A DNA stretch of 64,000 bases from Istiophorus platypterus (Eukaryota; Chordata; Actinopteri; Istiophoriformes; Istiophoridae), in NCBI GenBank assembly GCA_016859345.1, contig CM029121.1, positions 4,259,529 through 4,323,528 of the forward strand, given 5' to 3'. Shown in pieces: positions 46,793 to 58,224 of the stretch. A model generated the notes under the pieces. That model searched no databases and was not told where the DNA came from. It saw only the letters and a list, made by a program, of their open reading frames with translations. The translations under genes were made by a program, and so were the position numbers. The stretch's first letter is position 1, and every line of letters starts with the position of its first letter.

Positions 46793-47225
46793 CATTCAAT
46801 TCAATTCAATTCAACTTTATTTATATAGCAGCCATATCATAACAGATGTTATCTCGGGGCACTTTTCATATAGAGCAGGTCTAGACTAGACTCTTTATAG
46901 TTATTATTTAGAGACAATTTTCCCCCCATGCAGCACTTGGGTGACAGTGAAAAAAAAAAACTCCCTTTAACAGGTAGAAATGTTGAACAGATCCCGGCTC
47001 ATGGTGGACGACCGAGAGTGAAAGAGAGAGGGACGGAGGGAGTGAGAGAGAGAGAGAGAGGGAGAGAGAGAGACGGGGGAAGGAGGGAGGAGAGAGAGCA
47101 GAGCACAATAATGGGACTAATAGCTATATATACTATAGTTATACTAACAGGGCTGATAATATTACTGATAGGACTAAATGAAATGGTAACAGTAGTAATC
47201 ATAATAATTAAAGCAGCGGCTGTTG
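46793..47225 (-). repeat. LINE 3' tail (copy D)
   Basis: Nearly full-length match to copy A in the opposite orientation, from the (AATTG)n end through GTCTAGACCTGCTC-type, CT-rich tract (GA-rich on plus, 47030-47098) to the AATTATTATGATTACTACTG block. Copies A and D share both boundaries. Confidence 0.85.
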
Positions 47226-47229
47226 ACCA

Positions 47230-48725
47230 GGATCATGGGGCAGTAGATGATCTGAACACATGCTGAATTAAACTAAAATTGAATGCTACCACTGAAAATC
47301 CAAGATAGGGTTATTTTCATTTTATGAGGATATTATATTATATATTACAATCATGGGCACATATCTCATAACAGGCTCCAACAGGCTAATTACTTCACCT
47401 GCACTTTATAAACATTTAAAGCCTTTTTGTCTCATATTAGGCAAGCGATTTTAGCCTAGTATTTTTACACACCTAACACACATAACTAAATAATGTTTGC
47501 CTCATTTTTAGGACTGGCCCTTGTATGTTACTGTACCTGACAAAACATTGTGTCAATGCCATTCAAAGCTCTGTAACAAAAATTCTGGTAAATGTTGCCA
47601 AATATTGTTAAAGCAGCAAGGCATAATGCCAGAGTATAATGTTATCATGCTAGCAAAAAGCTGCATTTGCATACCTAGGAGACATGGAGCAACTTTAACA
47701 ATAAAGGAGGGTTCAGCATCTTGGAAAATATTGTATGCTTATTTGCTTACTGGCAGAGAGCTAGATGAGAAGATGGATAACACAGTCATCCCAACCAAAT
47801 ACAATCAGATATTTTGTTATGTGGTTGGGACCAGGAAAGATTTCATGGAGACTGTTTTTCTACAAAGAAAAACCCAACAACCTATAACATCTTAACTCTG
47901 GTGAGCTTTAGAGGTACTTGTCGGTGGACTGTGTTCATATTTGACCAGGTTAGCTTTTTCCTCACTTTTGCAAAATATTGACTTTTTTTTAATTTATTTA
48001 CTTATTTTTAGAATTTCTGGTGTGTCTAGCGTGCACTCACACTGATTAATTATATAGATAATTATTGTGCAGCATTGAATAAAGCTTTTAGAGGAAAAGA
48101 AAGCAGCTAAAAATGTATCACACCTTACGTCTGAGGACGTGACCCTCTTACAATTGTTTCCAGGGGTCACTAGGCGTGAGATCTAGAGTTGGACACCTCT
48201 GGGAATCAGCCTTATCGATATGCAACTGAAACACTGTCAGGGATGTAACAAAAGCTTCACGGTCAAGTTATTTTTATGTTGCTTGGTTATATTTGTTGAT
48301 ATGCTTAAAAGCACTAATACTTCAGAAACACAGAGAGAGAGGGCGAGAGGCTGAGGCAGGGAGGCCTTTATTAGCTCCTCCACCAGGGCTTTAATGTGAC
48401 ATTTATCTGTTGTTCTCACCCTTCATTACTTCCATCGGTAAAGGTCAGGCTCATGTATGTGGTTCCTCTCAGGTGTTTGGGCTCCTTACCCTGTTTGAAC
48501 ATCTGCTACCTAGCAGCACAGGGGATATTACCATTACTCAAGTGTTTACCTGGTGAGAGGAATCAGATCATTGACATTACTCATTAGGGGAGGAGAAACT
48601 AAAGGGCAGAGAGGGATTTCATGGCATTTTCATGGTGTTTGGAAAGCGGTGAAGCTCAGTATTTTCCATTTGCTTCTCCTCAGAGCACTTTTCTGTCTGA
48701 GATGGGAAGGCCGCTCCTTGGATAG
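47230..48725. other. Upstream region of syt9
   Basis: A 124-codon plus-strand frame (47521-47895) lacks any family motif. The interval 48350-48720 is repeat-free and close to the promoter, so it may contain proximal regulatory elements; no specific site can be assigned. Confidence 0.3.
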
Positions 48726-48730
48726 CAGGG

Positions 48731-48763
48731 TGATGGTGGTGGTGGTGGTGGGGGGGGGGGGGG
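48731..48763. repeat. (GGT)n and poly-G tract
   Basis: GGT repeats running into 15 or so consecutive G residues, 300 bases upstream of the syt9 core promoter. It could form a G-quadruplex on the plus strand. Confidence 0.9.
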
Positions 48764-49064
48764 TGATGGAGGCAGAACTTCCTGTCTCTCTGCATCTAGT
48801 GCACTGAGAAATAATTGAGCGCAGTGAAAGCCGAGTATTCTTTCACGGACCTTGACTAGCGCCACTGAAACCCGGAGGCTGAGTAGATAGTGATTCAGCA
48901 GCAGAGCGGAGGAGCGGAACAGCGGACCGGAGACAGGGGAGAAAGAAGAAAAGACAGAAAGAAAGAGAGAGAGGAAGAGGAGGGAGAAGAGGGGCAGAGA
49001 GGAGGAGCGGAGGAGCGGAGCGTTGGTTGAGAGCCGAGCAACAAAACCATGCGAAGGAGGATTT

Positions 49065-49100
49065 TATAAAAGCAACCAAAAGTTTTCACTTCTCAACTAA
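49065..49100 (+). promoter_or_regulatory. syt9: Candidate TATA-type core promoter of syt9
   Basis: TATAAAAG lies at 49065-49072. A pyrimidine-flanked CTCAACT, a fair initiator match, follows with its A at 49095, 30 bases downstream, which is the normal spacing. GA-rich and CpG-containing sequence precedes it (48890-49020). A dispersed start further upstream near 48840 remains possible. Confidence 0.4.
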
Positions 49101-49216
49101 AACCGAACCGTCTGACTAAATTGAGCTTTCAGCGGTCTCGCGGACGATCGAGTTCACCGAACCCATCCAGGGGTGTAGCAGCTGTGGTGCCTCGCGTGCG
49201 CCTTTAAGCTGAGAGG

Positions 49217-49217
<1 letters not shown>

Positions 49218-49256
<39 letters not shown>
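49218..49256 (+). repeat. (TG)n in the syt9 5' leader
   Basis: Nineteen to twenty TG units, ending 62 bases before the syt9 start codon. If transcription starts at or upstream of 49095 the tract is part of the mRNA leader. Confidence 0.95.
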
Positions 49257-49257
<1 letters not shown>

Positions 49258-49305
49258 CAAGAAGAGTGGTGGAGCACCAGCCGGAGTGGCCGACCATTCA
49301 GAAGG

Positions 49306-49341
49306 ATGCTGGAGGGCAATGCCTGCAGAAAGAGAGGATGA
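49306..49341 (+). promoter_or_regulatory. Overlapping upstream ORF at syt9 start
   Basis: ATG at 49306 opens an 11-codon frame ending TGA at 49339-49341. It overlaps the syt9 start codon (49319) in another frame. The upstream ATG has A at -3, the main ATG has G at -3; neither has G at +4. It could lower syt9 translation (inference). Confidence 0.45.
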
Positions 49342-49466
49342 GATCTGTCGAAAGGCGCTGGAACTGCTCTCCGACCTGTGCTCCAAGGGAGAGGTGCAGG
49401 ACGACAACTGCCTGGATTTCATCTACTACTTCAGGGACCTGGCCAGACCGCGTTACACGGACTCAG
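49319..49466 (+). CDS. syt9: Synaptotagmin 9, first coding exon (partial gene)
   Basis: Synaptotagmins are vesicle-membrane proteins whose C2 domains bind calcium and phospholipid during regulated exocytosis. This exon encodes the lumenal amino terminus: MPAEREDEICRKALELLSDL, then CSKGEVQDDN and CLDFIYYFRDLARPRYTDS. It matches the SYT9-type pattern (MP-x-A-R-D..C..AL.LL.ELC..G.....CxDFIY..RD.ARPR..D), not SYT3, SYT6 or SYT10. It contains three cysteines (C10, C21, C31); lumenal cysteines in the SYT3/5/6/10 group form dimer disulfides, and the same is possible here. The exon ends TCAG before donor GTCAGG, phase 1, as expected for joining to D-I-S-V-S-L-L of the membrane-spanning exon. That exon and both C2 domains are not found downstream, so the gene continues past 64000. 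Confidence 0.88.
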
Positions 49467-50154
49467 GTCAGGCTCCGCGATCCTCTTTCTGGGAGTTTAC
49501 GGTAGAGTTTAATCATAAGCAGCAGCATCCGCGACAGAATGCCTAGAGCCATTTCATTATCAGCTCCAGAGACCGACAAGGATGACATTATTTTTAGAAA
49601 ACCTTTGAGAAGACTTTTAGTCCCCAAACCGACATTTAGCCTTTTTAATCCAGCTGCTGTGAGATATTTCTATCAGATCACAGTTTCTTTTAAACTTTCC
49701 AAACGGGAATTAAGTAGAAATGTGTCTTTTAATGGATAAACACCTCATCTTGATCCCCATTCTATCCTTGCATTGCAGTCTATCCTCTTGCATTTTCATG
49801 CTTTGACAGTGGCGATAGTAGAGGTTTTAAGGGATCTTTAGTTTACATTAAGGGGCGTGTGCTTACATTTAAAGGATGATTTTCTTTTTACTTTAATGTT
49901 ATGTCTGATAAAAAAACAAAAACAAAAAAACATTTTACTGCAAATAAAAAGTGAAAAAAAATAAAAAAAACCAAAGCATTTCACTATGTTCCTAGTATGA
50001 ACTTTGAGGTTGTGGCTTGGCTCCATTAGCAAACTCATACCGCATTACAGATCTTTACAGTATGTGTGTATTTGTTAGCAAGTCCAACATCCTCTTTATA
50101 CAGAATAGGGACCGTGTGAGTATCCTGGTTTGGCTCCTCATTTGCCCTGGCTGG

Positions 50155-50195
50155 AGAGAGAGAGAGAGACCGAGAGAGGCTGAGAGAGAGAGAGC
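50155..50195. repeat. (GA)n-rich tract
   Basis: GAGAGAGAGAGA blocks interrupted by CC and CT, about 690 bases inside syt9 intron 1. Confidence 0.85.
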
Positions 50196-51662
50196 CCCAC
50201 CCAAGTATTACCCATTGCTCTCAGCACTTTGCAGACATGGGTCCAGCAAAAATAAAGTGAGACCAAATCTAAACCAATTATTTTAACCTTCCTTTTAACC
50301 TCTGTTTTTTAATCTTCAATGTTAGCAAGAGAAATCATATTCTCATCAGAATATCAGAAGTTTGGTGAACAGAAACAGTCGGAAAAAATCCCTCTTTGAA
50401 ACTTTAAAAAGGTTCCATCAACATTGTTACATAGTGCATTTTAAGACAGTATAGAAATTTAACTGAGAAATCCCCAGTAAAATTGAGGGAATTCTACAGG
50501 AATACTACTTTCCACTTATTTTCTTTTGGGATGATTCCACAAAACCAGTCATCTCTTCTCTACTGTGATGAAATCTTCAGTACCAGTGTGTGCGCATGTA
50601 TATTTATGTGGTTTTGGGGGTGATGGTGTGCACATACATATTTAGGCTATTAGATCATGTTTATCAATGCATACACGATCTAAAGTGTACAAAGGCACGT
50701 TTGTGAATTTATTTATCCCTCCCTCTTAATGTTATTGTGTGTATGCATGTGTCTTTACATGTATGTTAGTTTTTGTTGCTGTTAAACATGTTACAATCCA
50801 TCATTAAACATGTATGATGAAGAGGAAGTTCAAGGTACTAGATTGGTTCCCCCGAGGAGCAGTGACCCACTTCCGCTTGTATTATACTGCTCTGTATGCG
50901 CACACACACACACACACACATTTGATCCACAAAAAACAAATATTCCTCCGAACCGAGTTGGAGAGACTGTAGTGGGGATACTACTCTCTGAAACTTGAAG
51001 TTTTGTTTTTTTCACCATTTTGGAACTGTTTCAAAAGGGCCCCATCCAGTCAAAATACCCAAACAAGTGGTTTCACACTCAATTGGACCACATGAGACCA
51101 TAATGTGTTATGTGTATAATGCACAAAACAATTGATCGTTTGAGCTACAAATTAGTTCTAATCCACTATACTAGCAATCTTTACAGCATCCAGTAGGTTT
51201 TACAGTAGACTTTTACCAAGGAATATTTATTTCTTTTACCTACTTTATAATCAGATCTGAATTGAAAACTTTGTACAGATCAGATTTTCTTGATTGAAGA
51301 GGCCAGTTAAACATGTAATCAAACTTTTTATTGCATGTTCACCAAATAAAAGTCATGTTAGATGAGGTAGCACATAAGGATTGACATTCAGAATCTGTTC
51401 CAGTTGAAAACCAGTTAAAATGGTTTGAAATATTGGAATTGTATACCTCTGAGCCTTTTATTAATGCCAGAGCTGAACATTGCAAAACAATGACGTCAAA
51501 CTTGTGTGTGTGCACTGCTGGAACCTTCCAAAAAGGAGCCATGGTGGAGAGGGTGAAAGGGTCCAAAGGGGGCTGCGCTTCCCATACATAGGCTCTACCT
51601 GGGAATAACACCCGCCCACTCGGTTTCAGCTTAGGTAAATCTTACTCTTGTCTTTTCTGGAG

Positions 51663-51741
51663 ATATATATATATATACATATGTATATATGTATATATAC
51701 ATATATACATATGTATATATGTATATATGTATATATATATG
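51663..51741. repeat. Palindromic (TA)/(TATG) microsatellite
   Basis: ATATATAC, CATATG and GTATATAT words alternate with several short self-complementary units, so the tract could extrude cruciforms. Confidence 0.9.
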
Positions 51742-53839
51742 TGGATGTTTTTCAGTTGAGCGGAATTAATTAAGACTGTAAAAACTTTTACCTCTAGTCC
51801 ATATTCCCTACCCAAGAAAAGTGAGTCTGTAAAGTCACCAGCAGAGGTCACAATCACCCACAGTGTAGGTCGCAACATTAATATGTTTCAATAAAAAAAA
51901 TAAAAGTAAATAAATAATGAATCATCACATTTGAAATAAAAATACATTCCTCTATCATTATTTGTTGTGTTTTTGACTAATTTAACTCTACACATGATAC
52001 CAGCTTGTAAAATAGGCTGCTACCAAATCAAATTTTTTGTGATCAAATGGCTCAAAACATTTAAGGTTTGCAAAACATTTATGTGACATGACATGCATGC
52101 ACATGGACACTCACACAGCCATAATTATTACATATGTATTTACACATATATCGCCCTGAATTAGGGAACCATACACATGTGCACGCATATACATATGCAA
52201 CACATGTAAAATAGCTGTAATGTAATTTAAATAATATAATTTTTCATATGACTATCATCTAATGTTTGAGAAGGTCCCAGAATAAAGCCAAAAACTTAGC
52301 CCATGTGACCATAGTTTGTACAGGTTTTTTTCCTTTTCAGGTGTGCAGCTTATGAAGTGAAGCTTGCAGGGTTGGGAGGCTGCCACAGAGACTGTGAAGT
52401 GCACTCTTTTTTCACGTTTTCAAAGTCCCCCAAGAGAACCTAATGTTGAGGGTTACAGCAGCGAAAAATTAGTCTCTGGATTGGCCTTAGTTACAGTATC
52501 TAAACTTCCACACAGTCTGGTCCATGCTTATGTTATATTTTAAGATGCTGTGTACTGCACTGGCAAATTTGAATTGGCAGAAGTTAATTTTGCAGGACTG
52601 TATTTTCCCATCCTTGGTCACTTTTGTCCATAAACCTGTAACCCTTCCGCCTTTTCAAATTAGCAAAAGTAAGGTCTTGTTACAAGGTCTGACATCGGCC
52701 CTCTTTATGTCAGGGTTTAGTCTAATCTATTTTTCGCTGCCCCTTGGTAGATAATCTTTGTGAATACATTGTAACACTTAATGCCACTAGCCTATATCAG
52801 CCAGCCAACACAACCTATGGCTTTTCACTCTATTTATTGTGTTGATGGTATCATTACATTTTATATGCTAAGACTGAAACAAGTCACAGTCATGGGAACA
52901 ATGTTCCTTCAGAAAGCTGAAATGCAGACACCACTTTCATTCCTTGGTCTCCAAGTCAAGGGATTGAGTCAGTATTGGGAGAAATAGGTTAGGTTTCATT
53001 ACACCCTCGACTGCATTTTCGGAGTATTGTTGCCTGGCAACACAACACTACAAGTTATTTGGTGTAGAAATTTTTGAGCCTCTGGTGATTTTCTTGAATG
53101 AGTCCAATAAAGTTAATGGCTCTTCTATTCTCATGATTTGAAATTCACCTTTCCACAACAATCTCTTATTGACCCACTGCTGACTTGGCTGCTGAAGCTT
53201 ATTGAACTGTACTCAGGGCTGGGCTTTTCAGAGGAGGGAATACTGAGCAATGAAGAGTTTAATGAGGTGGCTATAGCCTGAACTTGTGTTTTTGATATTA
53301 AGAGGTAAACTTTTTAAGAAAAAAAAGTGGTGTCAACATATTTGATTTTCCCCATGTGCTTTTTGGCTTTTTAAATATTTATTTGGTGAGTTAAATTGGA
53401 CCAAGTGGCCATTTTTAGTTTGATAACTCTCACATGGTAAAATTTATCCAGTGGGATTTGAAAGGATTTCCATAAAAAGAGAAAAGTGGTACAGTTAGGA
53501 AAAGCACAGAATCCTTCAACAGAAGTTAACAAAAAGTGTAAAGCCACACTAGCTGCTGTAGCGATCAGTGACCCGTTTATATTGTTGAACAAACTGGTGA
53601 AGAGCAGTGATTAAGAAGTCAAGGAACCAGCCCAAGCCAGACCTATCAGATCTATCTCTGTCTGTCTTGCTGCTTCTATACGAGGGAGAGATTTACATCA
53701 AATGGATATGTAAGGCAAATACAGTGTGTGTTCAGATATATTAGCTCCATCCTGTTTTCATGCTTAATGCAGTTAGCCACTGGCCTTATCCTTTTAGCCT
53801 ACAAGCACACACCAAAGATGTTATTTTTGATTGAAATTA

Positions 53840-54075
53840 TTACCTCCACTAGGAGGTCACTTTGTGTCTGTTTGTTGGTTTGTTTGTTTGTAGGTCAGCA
53901 GGATTACGCAAAAAAGTAATGAACCAATTTCCACTAAACTTGGTGGAGGGATGGGGCATGGGCAAGGGAAAACCCCATTACATTTTGGTGCAGATCCACA
54001 AATTTCTTTTTATCAATTTTGTTGACGATAGGGCATTTTTCTCACATTTTCGTCACTATTAGGCCTTTACAGAGG
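53840..54075 (+). repeat. Interspersed fish repeat, family R3
   Basis: ACCTCCACTAGGAGGTCACT, TGTCTGTTTGTTGGTTTGTT, GGTCAGCAGGATTACGCAAA, AACTTGGTGGAGGGATGGGG and CCATTACATTTTGGTGCAGA. I recognise this block order as a very common teleost repeat. Confidence 0.65.
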
Positions 54076-54079
54076 TATG

Positions 54080-55675
54080 ACAGAGGTTTCCTCTACTGAG
54101 AGCAATTCTAGCTTCATTGGTTATCATTTTTAGTGATTGTGCTTGACGTTTTATTACAGATGAGTCTGCATGGTCTCAGCACCACTATGGTTCAAATATT
54201 TAGAGTCCTCTGGTTGTTTGCGGAATTAGATGTGGATTGTTGATAGCTATTGCCCATCACTTTATAGACTTCCTGCCTAAGGTAAGCATGTATGGCCTCA
54301 TCCTCTCATCTTACTGTTCTTGTAAAGTTTTTCCTGAATCATCAAGGTATTTTTTTTGTGTGTGTCTCTGTGTTTGTGTGTAAAAAGTCCTCTGACTCTC
54401 ATTCTCTGGAAATCAAATCAGTCAACTTAGAAGTTCTTTGATAAGTCTCAATCCTCACCTTCACCAACCTCTGCACAGAAGGGTTTAAAGGTCTTTCTGG
54501 AGTTAAAATGAAGGTCCTCCTACAGATCAGATGCCTTGTGGGCATTGTGTTTGCTTTATAGGCTTTGTTGCCTGGTTTGAAATGGGGCCCAGATCTTTCC
54601 AGCTTTTGATTTCTTAAAACAGTGTAGACTCTTAAGTTCTTCAACTGAGCCACCTGGAGTGTGATTAGCAGTTTGACATTTGCCTGGTTTTAGCAACTTT
54701 GTTATGCATTTTCTTTTTTTGTTTCCATTTATAACTAAAGTTGTCTTATGTCTTTTGATGAGCCATTTTAAAAGCAAACAGAAAGATGCACAGTAAGTTA
54801 GTACCTTGGAATCACTTCTCTGCTCCTCACAATTGCTCTAATATCAATGTCTGAAATTTGGAGATTGGCAGATGTAAACAGTCTTTGCATTCAACATGTA
54901 ACACGGAGCCTATAGAGCTCTGTTGCAAGGTTATTGACAAAGATTGGACACACAAGGGTAGGTTCCTATTATGCCTGTTTCAGTCTCACTCCCCTGGCAA
55001 CCATTAGTTATGAATTGATTTTAGTGATTGCATTAGTTCAGCTCCTGCCCAGCTCTCACATCTTTTAACCCCTTGTGTGCTACAATGAGCTAAATGTCTA
55101 ACTCCTTCAAAATCTTTAAACTGATTAAATCTAGTATTGGGTCTTCAGCACTTGCTATTCTTTAAACAAGTTAAAGTATATTGGGTTTTGCTTTTACAAA
55201 GTGAGACAGATTTCTTGCTTGCTGATTGTAGTATTGCAAATGAAATTATTAATGATAATTGTTGGGGTTTTGGGTGATACACGTGTCCCTTTTGTTTGTT
55301 TTGAGTTCACCAAACTATGTAGAACTAGGCATGTGATCCAGGGAAAAATGAATTAAATGCTGATGATGATGGGGCCCAAGTACAAAATAAATGGGTCTGT
55401 GTTGGGAAGGTCTTAGAACACAAAATAATTCAGTAATTAGTGGTATTCCCTCCTGTCAGTGGGATCACATCATGCCTTAAAAATGATAAGAATATGTCAT
55501 GTTTGTGCATGTGATTAGTGCATATGTGCTTGGTGACTACTAGTCACTGTTGATGGCTCACAATCCTCAAACAGATTACAGCCAGGTCTTCAAGGAAATT
55601 GACAAAGTTTAAATTTAAGGTCTTAAATGCATGCAATAGTGTTATAATAGTGACCAATTATAAAATGTGTCCATC
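54080..55675. other. syt9 intron 1, no exon seen
   Basis: AT-rich with a short GT-rich patch at 54357-54385; no coding exon or repeat recognised. Confidence 0.4.
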
Positions 55676-55679
55676 TATA

Positions 55680-55830
55680 CTGTTTTGTTACCATGCTAGC
55701 AGTGTAGCTCTAGGGATGCCATCAGTGGTCCATCACCTTAGCTATTTCATGGATTACAGCAAAACTTTGTACAGAAATTCATGTTGTTCAGACAATGAAG
55801 CCCAACAATTTTGGCATGACCAAAGGAATC
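55680..55830 (+). repeat. Interspersed fish repeat, family R2
   Basis: CATGCTAGCAGTGTAGCTCT, GGATGCCATCAGTGGTCC, and AACTTTGTACAGAAATTCAT. Similar in order to the repeats at 14310 and 22740. Confidence 0.5.
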
Positions 55831-55834
55831 TGGT

Positions 55835-56640
55835 ACCACCATTAGTTTGAGATGATATATAATTGAATAAAGGAAAAAGTCACTGTTCAAGGGAAATTAG
55901 CTTTAATGAAAGTCAGAAAGTGTAAAATTGTGAAATGAAAAAACAAGGGTTTCTGAGTGCATATTTGTTTACTTTCAGTGGGCACATTCACACATACAAA
56001 GGCACACATGCTCAAAGGTTGATGAATAAATTCTTAATCCTTCTTAGAAAGTCTAGCCACTGTCAGGAGACAAATGTGTATGTCTGTGTGAGAGTGAATG
56101 CATCTCATAATAACACACTTGCTAAATTAAACATATGGAACTAGCAGGGACATTTAAATTTCATGTTGTTTCATGCAGTTGGCTCTCTTTCTGTTTCAGC
56201 TGCTACCTTTTGTGAGGTTCAAAACCAATAAGCCTTTTTTCACCATAGCTGGATAAACAGCCAGCCTAGAGCATGATTTTTGATTAACACAATGCTTCAT
56301 CAAGGGAAGATTTAGTCCAAATCAATAAAAGCAGCCATCTTCATGTCTGTTGACTTTAGGGTTTTGAGCTTGATTCACTTCATAGGTTGCACAATGTCTC
56401 TGCCTTCTATCCGGGGAATCCATTTACATTGTTGAACAATGAAAATCTGACTCTGTTCTCTCCCCCTGATGTGCTTCCTGGTGGTGACACATTCTCCCTG
56501 TTGCTTGCTAAGTGGCTTGAAAACCTGACATGTTTTTATTATGTATTTTCTACAAAATAGTTGGTTTATCATATATATGAAAATGGCGTGTGCCTTATTA
56601 GTGATCTTCCTACTGCCAACATTCCCACCAAACAATTTTA
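55835..56640. other. syt9 intron 1, no exon seen
   Basis: No coding exon, repeat or strong motif recognised. Confidence 0.35.
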
Positions 56641-56644
56641 AATT

Positions 56645-56770
56645 AAATGAGGGCTAGAGAACTACTTGGTGGTTTGATCCCTGGCTCCTCCAGTTTGCAT
56701 GTCGAAGTGTCCTTGGTCAAGAGGATAACATCCAAAAGTGCTTTTGGAGGAAAAGAGCAAAGAGTTGGGT
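56645..56770 (+). repeat. tRNA-derived-type SINE fragment
   Basis: GGTGGTTTGATCCCTGGCTC resembles a pol III B box (GGTTTGATCCC). It is followed by CTCCAGTTTGCATGTCGAAG, TGTCCTTGGTCAAGAGGAT, and AAAAGTGCTTTTGGAG. These blocks occur in this order in a well-known fish repeat; the A-box side is missing. Confidence 0.55.
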
Positions 56771-57119
56771 GACTGAAGCCCTCACCTAAAAAAAACCCTT
56801 TTAATCAGCTGCACCACCTCCAACATTCATCTCTCACCAACTTGAGAGGAAGGGGGTAAGATTTAATATTTTATGTAAGGAAAATGCCAGGTTAACTAAA
56901 ACCAGAACAAAACAAACAAACAAAATAACAACAACAAGAACAAAAACAAATGCAGACCAGAACCAGTCTCATTATCAGCCACTATCTTGTCTACAGTTTG
57001 CTATATACTATATAAATTGTTAGCTAAATCAACTACTGTGGTTGTATTTGCTACTAAAAAAACCCCAAAACACACTGTTGTTTTGTGGAGTGCTGCCTAA
57101 ATGTTCATGCACTATGAGA

Positions 57120-57780
57120 TCCTGTCCAAAATCACTAACAGGATATTGACAAGGGACAACCCTGTTACCAACTGGCAACATGGTTGGCTTCCCACTAAGA
57201 ATACGGAAAAATGTCTCATTTCACTATAAGGACCAGATGGCTTGTGATAATGACCCTGGTCCTACATACTGCCACAGTGCCCCCCACAAGACCCCCTCCA
57301 AATTTCTCCATCAATGCCCATGTGAGTGTTTAAATCACGCAAGAGAGCTATAGCATTCACCCCAAACAGAGACTCCAAGAAGGCCAAATACTCCAAACTG
57401 CTGTTGGGTGCATAAGCACAAACAACAGTCAGAGCATTGGTCTCAGCAACATACAGTCACATAGAGGCAACCCTCTCGTTCTTCAGGGAGATCACAGTAA
57501 CAACACAGGGGCAAAGAGATTCATAGATGCCCCTCTCCAGGAGTTTGGATCCAGAGTCAGTGCTGTATGTGGAGGTAAGTAAGATTCCTATCCACGCAGT
57601 TGATTGGCCCACAGGGTAGCGGCGCGCATCCAATTCTTTTTATTAGATTGTGCTCGTCCGGGTCTCATGGGTCAAGGGTTGGCAAACAGATTCCTCCCAG
57701 GTCTGGCTCCAGGAGGGGGGGCCCTGTTTCCGTTGTTTGGGTGTGGTGACACATCTTGGTCATCCAAGAAGAGTTGAATC
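57120..57780 (-). mobile_element. Non-LTR retrotransposon endonuclease relic
   Basis: The minus strand reads NALTVVCAYAPNSSLEYLAF, then LESLFGVNAIALLRDLNTHM and GIDGEIWRGS (57465-57285). This matches the apurinic-like endonuclease core of fish LINEs: CAYAPNSS..Y..FL.SL then LLGDFNAHVG, where here G-D-F-N has become R-D-L-N. The upstream side (57590-57730) has GCGGCGCGCATCCAATT and GGGTCTCATGGGTC-type words usual in the 5' region. Stops present; decayed. Confidence 0.65.
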
Positions 57781-57789
57781 AAGGGCACC

Positions 57790-57990
57790 TGCACTTGGTT
57801 GTAGATCTTGAAGACGTTTCACCCTTCATCCAAGAGGCTCCCTCAGTCCTGACTGACTAATGAAGACTCAAAGATATTTAACTTCTGCGAGGTTGTTGTC
57901 ATTGATGTCACTTGTCATTCATTAGTGCTCCTGGCTTTTGTGATGACGGTCGTTAGTTTTTTGGAATCACCCGAGGCAAAGTGCGAAGGG
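57790..57990 (-). repeat. Interspersed repeat with GGATGAAGGGTGAAAC motif, copy 1
   Basis: In reverse complement it contains AGTCAGTCAGGACTGAGGGA, GCCTCTTGGATGAAGGGTGA and AACGTCTTCAAGATCTACAA. A related but shorter inverted partner lies at 58225-58290. Confidence 0.55.
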
Positions 57991-58113
57991 TTGTTAAATC
58001 TCCAGGCAAGGAAAATAACAATATAATTATATAGTTAGTTAGTTATAGTTTCTGTACTTTAACACAGATGACCTCCTTCATTCCTCTTTCAAACCAGCTG
58101 TCCTCCCCGTCTA

Positions 58114-58144
58114 AAATATGTACATAATACGTATGTACATATTT
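58114..58144. repeat. 13-bp-arm hairpin
   Basis: AAATATGTACATA (58114-58126), five-base loop ATACG, and TATGTACATATTT (58132-58144). Confidence 0.85.
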
Positions 58145-58224
58145 ATGTACACATTTTATATGATTTAAGGGAGTACAATGAAGCAAGCGACATGAATGGC
58201 ATTGATTAAAACTCTCCACAAGTC

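Larger units (their letters stand above)
49467..53835 (+). other. syt9 intron 1, first part
   Basis: Begins at GTCAGG. No further syt9 exon is seen. It contains a GA-rich tract (50155-50195), a (CA)n tract (50899-50922) and a TA/CATA-rich tract (51663-51741). The rest is AT-rich without recognised repeats. Confidence 0.5.

Noticed and set aside
47521..47895. 124-codon frame as a new gene upstream of syt9
   Set aside because: No family motif, no splice or promoter context, and codon content matches the AT-rich background.
49221..49318. Longer amino-terminal start for syt9 in the same frame
   Set aside because: The extra residues come from the (TG)n tract (CVCVCV) and leader. The ATG at 49319 gives the family's MP-x-A-R start.
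56645..56770. Functional tRNA gene
   Set aside because: Only a B-box-like stretch is present; no acceptor or anticodon arm could be folded. It is a SINE fragment.
57805..57860. Hammerhead ribozyme in the GGATGAxxGGTGAAAC repeat
   Set aside because: The core CUGAUGA is not present (it reads TTGGATGA) and there is no stem II between that motif and GAAA, so it cannot fold as a hammerhead.
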